Assembly (NCBI GenBank): GCA_028554755.1
Contig: JAPTOF010000005.1
Location: 19,876,001 to 19,940,000 of the forward strand
Length of the DNA stretch: 64,000 bases
Reading direction: 5' to 3'
Source of the DNA: Cordia subcordata
Lineage: Eukaryota > Streptophyta > Magnoliopsida > Boraginales > Cordiaceae
The notes beneath the pieces were generated by a model that saw only the letters and a list, made by a program, of their open reading frames with translations, made no database searches and was not told where the DNA came from. Position 1 is the first letter of the stretch; each line of letters opens with the position of its first letter. Both the position numbers and the translations under genes were made by a program. This document shows, piece by piece, positions 59,602 through 64,000 of the stretch.

Positions 59602-62151
59602 TCAACTTGCAATGGTCCAAGTCATATCATTCTCAAAGATCCAATGACACACCTCAATCTTTCCAGGGCCTGAACCCAATGCAATGAAGGCTCCATGACT
59701 TGGGCTCCATGCTGACGTGTCAACGTGACAAATGGCAACTCCATGGTTAATCTTTGCCTTGGTTTTTGGGTCCAATAGATCCGCTTCATAGACTTTGACC
59801 TCGGGAACTGAATGGCAGTAATAGAGCAAGTAAGGGAATAAGCTCTGATGACAAGACACTGACTTTGTAACTTTACCACCGTTGACTTTTTTTATCCAAC
59901 CAATCATAATATTACCATTTGAACCTTCAGTATTCTCCGTGCTCCTCACCATCACATTTCGGCCCAGCACCGAGGTGGCAAAGTCGATCATATCCTCGGC
60001 CGAGCCGACACACCGTTTAGTCTCGCCTGGACTAGGTGCTCTCTCGCACTCTCTCAACGCATCGGTTATCATATTGGCGATGGCGGACTCGTTTTCGGCA
60101 TGGAAAATTCCCTTCAGCTGATCCATTTTTGCGGTCGAGAAGGGTAATTTCGACGCGATTGCCCGGGGCAAAAACGACCTTTCGGGCATTTTATCCCTTA
60201 TGTCGGGCATGGGCATCACGACTCCAGCCTTCAACATCTTCTCCCGGAAAAACCTCCCTGGCTCAACCCACCGATTGTTTGTTACCATTTTACCCTTCTC
60301 CTCCAAGGAAGCCATAGTTTGACTGCTATCATTAACGTAGCTAGCAAAAGAGACGCCCTCTTTGTTATACTCTTTGAAAGTGTTGTTCACACCATAAGTC
60401 TTGAAACCAACTGTTTGACCTCTAGCATCTTGAGCATACCCTTTAAATGTATCGGTCCCTTCATTGAATGATTTTCCATAGTTTTGAAATTTCACCTCGG
60501 CTGAGTTTGAATTCTTGCCGTAGGATTGGAACGAATCGTCTCCGACGTTGGATTGGTCGCGATAGCTCTTGAAGCTCTCCACGGCTGCATTGCCACCATC
60601 GCCATAAGCCTTGAAGTTATTTTGCGGCACATTGCCGTTCAAGCCGTAGGTGGCGAATGAATCTTCGACGCCATTGCCGGTCCGGCCATAATTCGAGAAG
60701 CTCGAGCCGACGACGTTCGAGTTGTTGCCGTAGGTTTTGAAGTCATTCAGAGCTCCATTGCCGTTCTTGCCATAGCTGGTGAAGCTTTGATCTCCGGCAT
60801 TTGTGTCACTGTTATAGCGCTTGAAGGATTGTTTCCGGCCATTGACATCGGCGGAATATGAAGTGAAGCGGAGGTTCGGAACGTTGATGGCCTCGTCGTA
60901 CTTGCTGAAGTCGCCTGCGCCGCCAGTGGCGCCGGCGCCATACGTGTTGAAGCTCTGATCGGCAACATTGACGCCGGGAGCATAGGTGCTGAACTTGTCG
61001 TTGTGGCCTACCGAGTCACGACTGTACCTGCGGAACGAGTCGACTGGGAAGTCGTATTTTTTGAATGAGTCGACGCCCCCCAGTCGGCCGGTTCCGTAGT
61101 TCGTGAAGTTCTCGTCTGTGTAAGACGAGAAGTTCACGTCCTCGTCGTGCTTTTCAAGAGATGGGGAAAGATGGGGGAAGCAGAACAAGTTGGCCGACTT
61201 GCAAAAGGCGGGAAGTTGAGTTGAGAGCGAGTTTTGATCGGCTAGCTTTGAAAAAGTTGCCAATTGCGTTGGGTTCATTGGGGAGGCTTTGTTCAGAAAC
61301 CATGAGTTTGGTAAGTCCGTCGAGATTTGATTTTTCCAGTAACGGATCACAGAAGCTTTTGGTGTGAATGGATTTTCTCGGGCTCCTACTACCACCTGCA
61401 TGATGATATGCCATATATTATATATAAGATGCTACGTGATGTCGAAGATAATATTAAGTAAATAAAATAAATGCACGTCTAACCTCAATTTAATTTTTTT
61501 AAACGAGATCATTAACTTAGAATCTAAGTTATATGCACTGAAAATTAATATTTGACATTGCTCGCTAAAAAGCATAACAATGTACATGATTGTGAAGAGA
61601 ACATAAATACAAAAGACGTATGTTAAGGTTGTTGTAATTCAAGTATTGTCGTCGAATTGGAGGAATATGTGTCTGCATAAAGTTGTTGTTGTTGGGTTTT
61701 TTTCTTTTTTCTTTTTAATAAAATATATAGAAGTCTGCAAAAAGTAGTTGAGGGCATGTATACGCATGCAAAATTGATGATGGGTATTTCTTTTTTCCCC
61801 TCTCTTTCCTTTTTCTTTTACCCCACCTAAATCCAACCTGCACCTCCGATGAGATTTGAACTCATGGGGGAGCAGTTTACAAAATGATCTTCTAAATGAT
61901 ATCGATTTTTAGACGCGTATGTAAATTCTACAAGTATGTGGCCCCACACACTTCTCGGTGCCGTTTTGTAGCAATATAATATGAAAGCATAACGAGATAA
62001 TAAGCAAGATATATGATGAAGATACACAAGAGTAGCAAATTAAATTAAAGACATATGTTGGGGTTGTACTTACATTGAGAGATGGAGCTAGCAGATACAA
62101 GGTAAGGAGCAAGAGGAGAGTGGGAGGTTTGGCGTGCTTAAGATTGTTCAT
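59602..62151 (-). CDS. PG1: Polygalacturonase 1 beta-like protein (BURP domain)
   Basis: Two exons on the minus strand, 62151-62074 and 61395-59602, give 1872 nt and 623 aa; the junction falls between codons (CTC AAT|GTG GTA). The N-terminus is a signal peptide with a run of leucines (PTLLLLLTLYLLAPSLN). A short PG1 beta head follows (NPFTPKASVIRYWKN), then about 260 residues of FxxY repeats, 21 by count, mostly 14 aa apart with Gly, Asn and Asp between. The C-terminal BURP domain has four Cys-His pairs: C541-H542, C553-H554, C582-H583 and C609-H610, i.e. CH-X10-CH-X27-CH-X25-CH, the family pattern. Proteins of this type are secreted cell-wall proteins. The tomato member is the non-catalytic beta subunit of polygalacturonase; Arabidopsis members affect pectin and cell expansion. 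The length is close to the usual 620-640 aa. Confidence 0.96.
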
Positions 62152-62158
62152 TCTTGTG

Positions 62159-62222
62159 GAGAGAGAGAGAGAGAGAGAGAAGAGGTGGGTTTAGTTTTTG
62201 GTTTGAAGTGCCATTTTTATAG
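62159..62222 (-). promoter_or_regulatory. TATA box and CT-rich leader of the BURP gene
   Basis: CTATAAAAA on the minus strand at 62222-62214 lies about 65 bp before the ATG, a standard plant TATA position. Between them is a CT run, seen as (GA)n at 62159-62180 on the plus strand. Confidence 0.65.
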
Positions 62223-62339
62223 TGGAAAATTTGAGAATGGAGCTGGAGGATGGTGGGGTTTGTACGGGCTTTTTAGTAGTGTTCCTTAAATTATGACTAT
62301 TTGATATCTTAAGAGCAGAATGGCAGATATTAGTGAGCT

Positions 62340-62460
62340 TTGGTATAGATTTTGCTTTTGCTTTTGCTTTTGCTTTTGTTTTTCAATCCTCTTCCTCGCT
62401 TTGCAGAAAACTTGAGTTCTTTTTATTTCTCATAGTTTACGACCAAACATTAATCAAAAC

Positions 62461-62498
<38 letters not shown>
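62340..62498. repeat. Hexanucleotide (TTTTGC)n and (TA)n microsatellites
   Basis: Five or so TTTTGC units at 62350-62378 are followed by a (TA)n tract at about 62464-62497. Both lie 130-280 bp upstream of the BURP gene TATA box, so length changes could alter promoter spacing. Confidence 0.85.
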
Positions 62499-62501
<3 letters not shown>

Positions 62502-62519
62502 AAAACAAATCTCATTGTG

Positions 62520-64000
62520 CACCGAAATGTCTCAACTGATGTAAAAAGTTAGTTATGAACTAAAACGTATAAATTCGGACTTCACGATTTTGGTCATGGC
62601 GAATTTTCTTTCGTCCATCTAACTCGTTCAAAGTTAGTTAAGAACCAAATAAAACTTGTGACAAGAAAGTATAGATTCAGACTCAATGCTTTTGGCTACG
62701 ACAAATCTCTTTCTCAGTTCTCGTCATTCCTTTCAACTCTTGAAAGGAATTCTGCCGATTATGATTAGTAACTGGAGAATGATTTTAGTGAAAGTGGTTT
62801 GGGTAGTCCATTTTTGTGAGTTACTCTCCACGAGGAAGATTTAGTTTGCGCATACAATTTTTTACAATGATTTCCTCACCTACCCTTCAAGAGTGCTGAT
62901 TTGAACTCAAAATTAGTAAGAGTACTAGTATATTTGTGAACATAATTAATGCATATGCATGCTATTACTAATTTGGTTAGTGCTAAATATTCAAATTTAT
63001 AATATCATTTATTCAAATTTTGGTACATGATCAATCAAATTAGGAATCACTGGTTTATAAACTTTCTACGTACCAAGACTATCGATTTAATTGTAACACA
63101 TGCATGTTGGAGTTTTTCTTAATTTTGGTCTTGGCAAATATATATAATAGTACAAGGCTTTGTAATATTCTTTCATGAACATCGGAGGTTGAGAATTTAA
63201 TATGGCTAAGAACAAATGGCGTTCCAAAAATATGCACTTGGAGATATGCAATTGGTTCTAGGTCTCCTTTCAATATGATTTTTGATGCAGCAATTTTAAG
63301 CCCTCCTAATATTTTTGTTTTAGGCTATGATGTTTTCTGAAATTCTTTCGTGATATTCTCCCAACAATTTGCATAATTTGTAAAAGATGACGAACTTGGA
63401 GTTGTACATCTAGCCAATGGACAAACAGTCCGTGACAAGGGCGAAAAATTAGTCCTGGCAACGTTGAAAAAGAAAAATTTGTTCATATTCATGTGATACT
63501 GAGTCAGAGTCAAAATCATTTAATATGGTTCAAATATATTAAAAAATGACTTGCGGAGGTATTGATACAGTAAATACATACACCTACATGTGAGGGACAT
63601 ATTAGTATAATAAATAAATATTCTAATATCATTTTAGATTACGCAGTAACTTCAATAAGAAGTGTCGCTTAAAAGGTCTAAATGTATGACCTTGTATGCT
63701 GTAAGATTGATAGGAAAAACCTAAAATGAGTTGAATGAAAACACCCAAATTAAATTTCACGTCTTAAAGATTTATATAGCTAACTCTATGTTCTGGATAA
63801 ATTTTAGTTTGATTTAATTTATATTCATGTGGCTTGCAAATCAAGGTAAAGCTTTCGAACCAAAGGATAAGAAGTTAGTCGATGCAAGTAATTAATTAAG
63901 GGAAAAGAGAAAAAGGAAAAAGTTAGAACAATGAAAGTCAGGTGTATAGGGGCTCCTTTTGTACAAGGCAAATTACATTCATGCCTTTTGTCTTTCGATA
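62520..64000. other. Gene-free right flank
   Basis: No exon is supported. A diverged direct repeat at about 62546-62730 (AAAGTTAGTTATGAAC versus AAAGTTAGTTAAGAAC, then TATAAATTCGGACT versus TATAGATTCAGACT) is the only structure noticed. The window ends in AT-rich DNA. Confidence 0.5.

Noticed and set aside
1..64000. CRISPR arrays, operons, riboswitches, rRNA or tRNA genes
   Set aside because: No spaced identical repeats of CRISPR type and no cloverleaf or rRNA sequence. Spliceosomal introns show plant nuclear DNA, where operons and CRISPR are not expected.

Overview
This window is plant nuclear DNA, almost certainly from a eudicot. It is AT-rich, its genes have many GT-AG introns, and it carries MITEs, a solo LTR and microsatellites. 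The species cannot be read from the sequence. Six protein-coding genes could be reconstructed exon by exon. In all six the exon phases close exactly from ATG to stop. There are no convincing rRNA, tRNA, CRISPR or bacterial features.

Layout. 1-3400: AT-rich flank and a diverged tandem duplication of the promoter of gene 1. 3613-8119 (+): PRP31, U4/U6 snRNP splicing factor, 8 coding exons, 484 aa. 8200-14400: gene-free, with an 88-bp satellite, a Mutator-type MITE and a hairpin. 14580-17317 (+): ENT1-type equilibrative nucleoside transporter, 2 coding exons, 419 aa. 18257-25261 (-): RBM25-type splicing factor (Pro-rich, RRM, RE/RD-rich, PWI), 7 exons, 958 aa. 25300-31480: gene-free, with a hAT MITE, a Mutator-type MITE and nested tandem duplications. 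31589-44033 (+): OTS/ULP1-type SUMO protease, 14 exons, 555 aa, with an intact His-Asp-Gln-Cys catalytic set. 45081-45275 (-): decayed copy of plastid atpH, so plastid DNA has entered the nucleus here. 46664-54107 (-): SAMHD1/VEN4-type HD-domain dNTPase, 19 exons including a 16-nt microexon, with a 1.9-kb solo LTR in one intron, 456 aa. 54500-59600: gene-free. 59602-62151 (-): polygalacturonase 1 beta-like BURP protein, 2 exons, 623 aa. 62200-64000: flank.

The genes do not form an operon-like unit. Two (PRP31, RBM25) act in pre-mRNA splicing. Two (ENT1, SAMHD1-like) act in nucleoside/nucleotide balance. One removes SUMO and one is a cell-wall protein. From memory, the order PRP31 - RBM25 - ULP1D - PG1 matches Arabidopsis At1g60170 - At1g60200 - At1g60220 - At1g60390, so this looks like an old conserved block with ENT1 and the HD gene interleaved. 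I found no new enzymatic or defence system. The unusual material is structural: a promoter duplication, a truncated copy of an exon upstream of the real one, an organelle-derived pseudogene, transposons with exact target-site duplications, and several precise tandem duplications.
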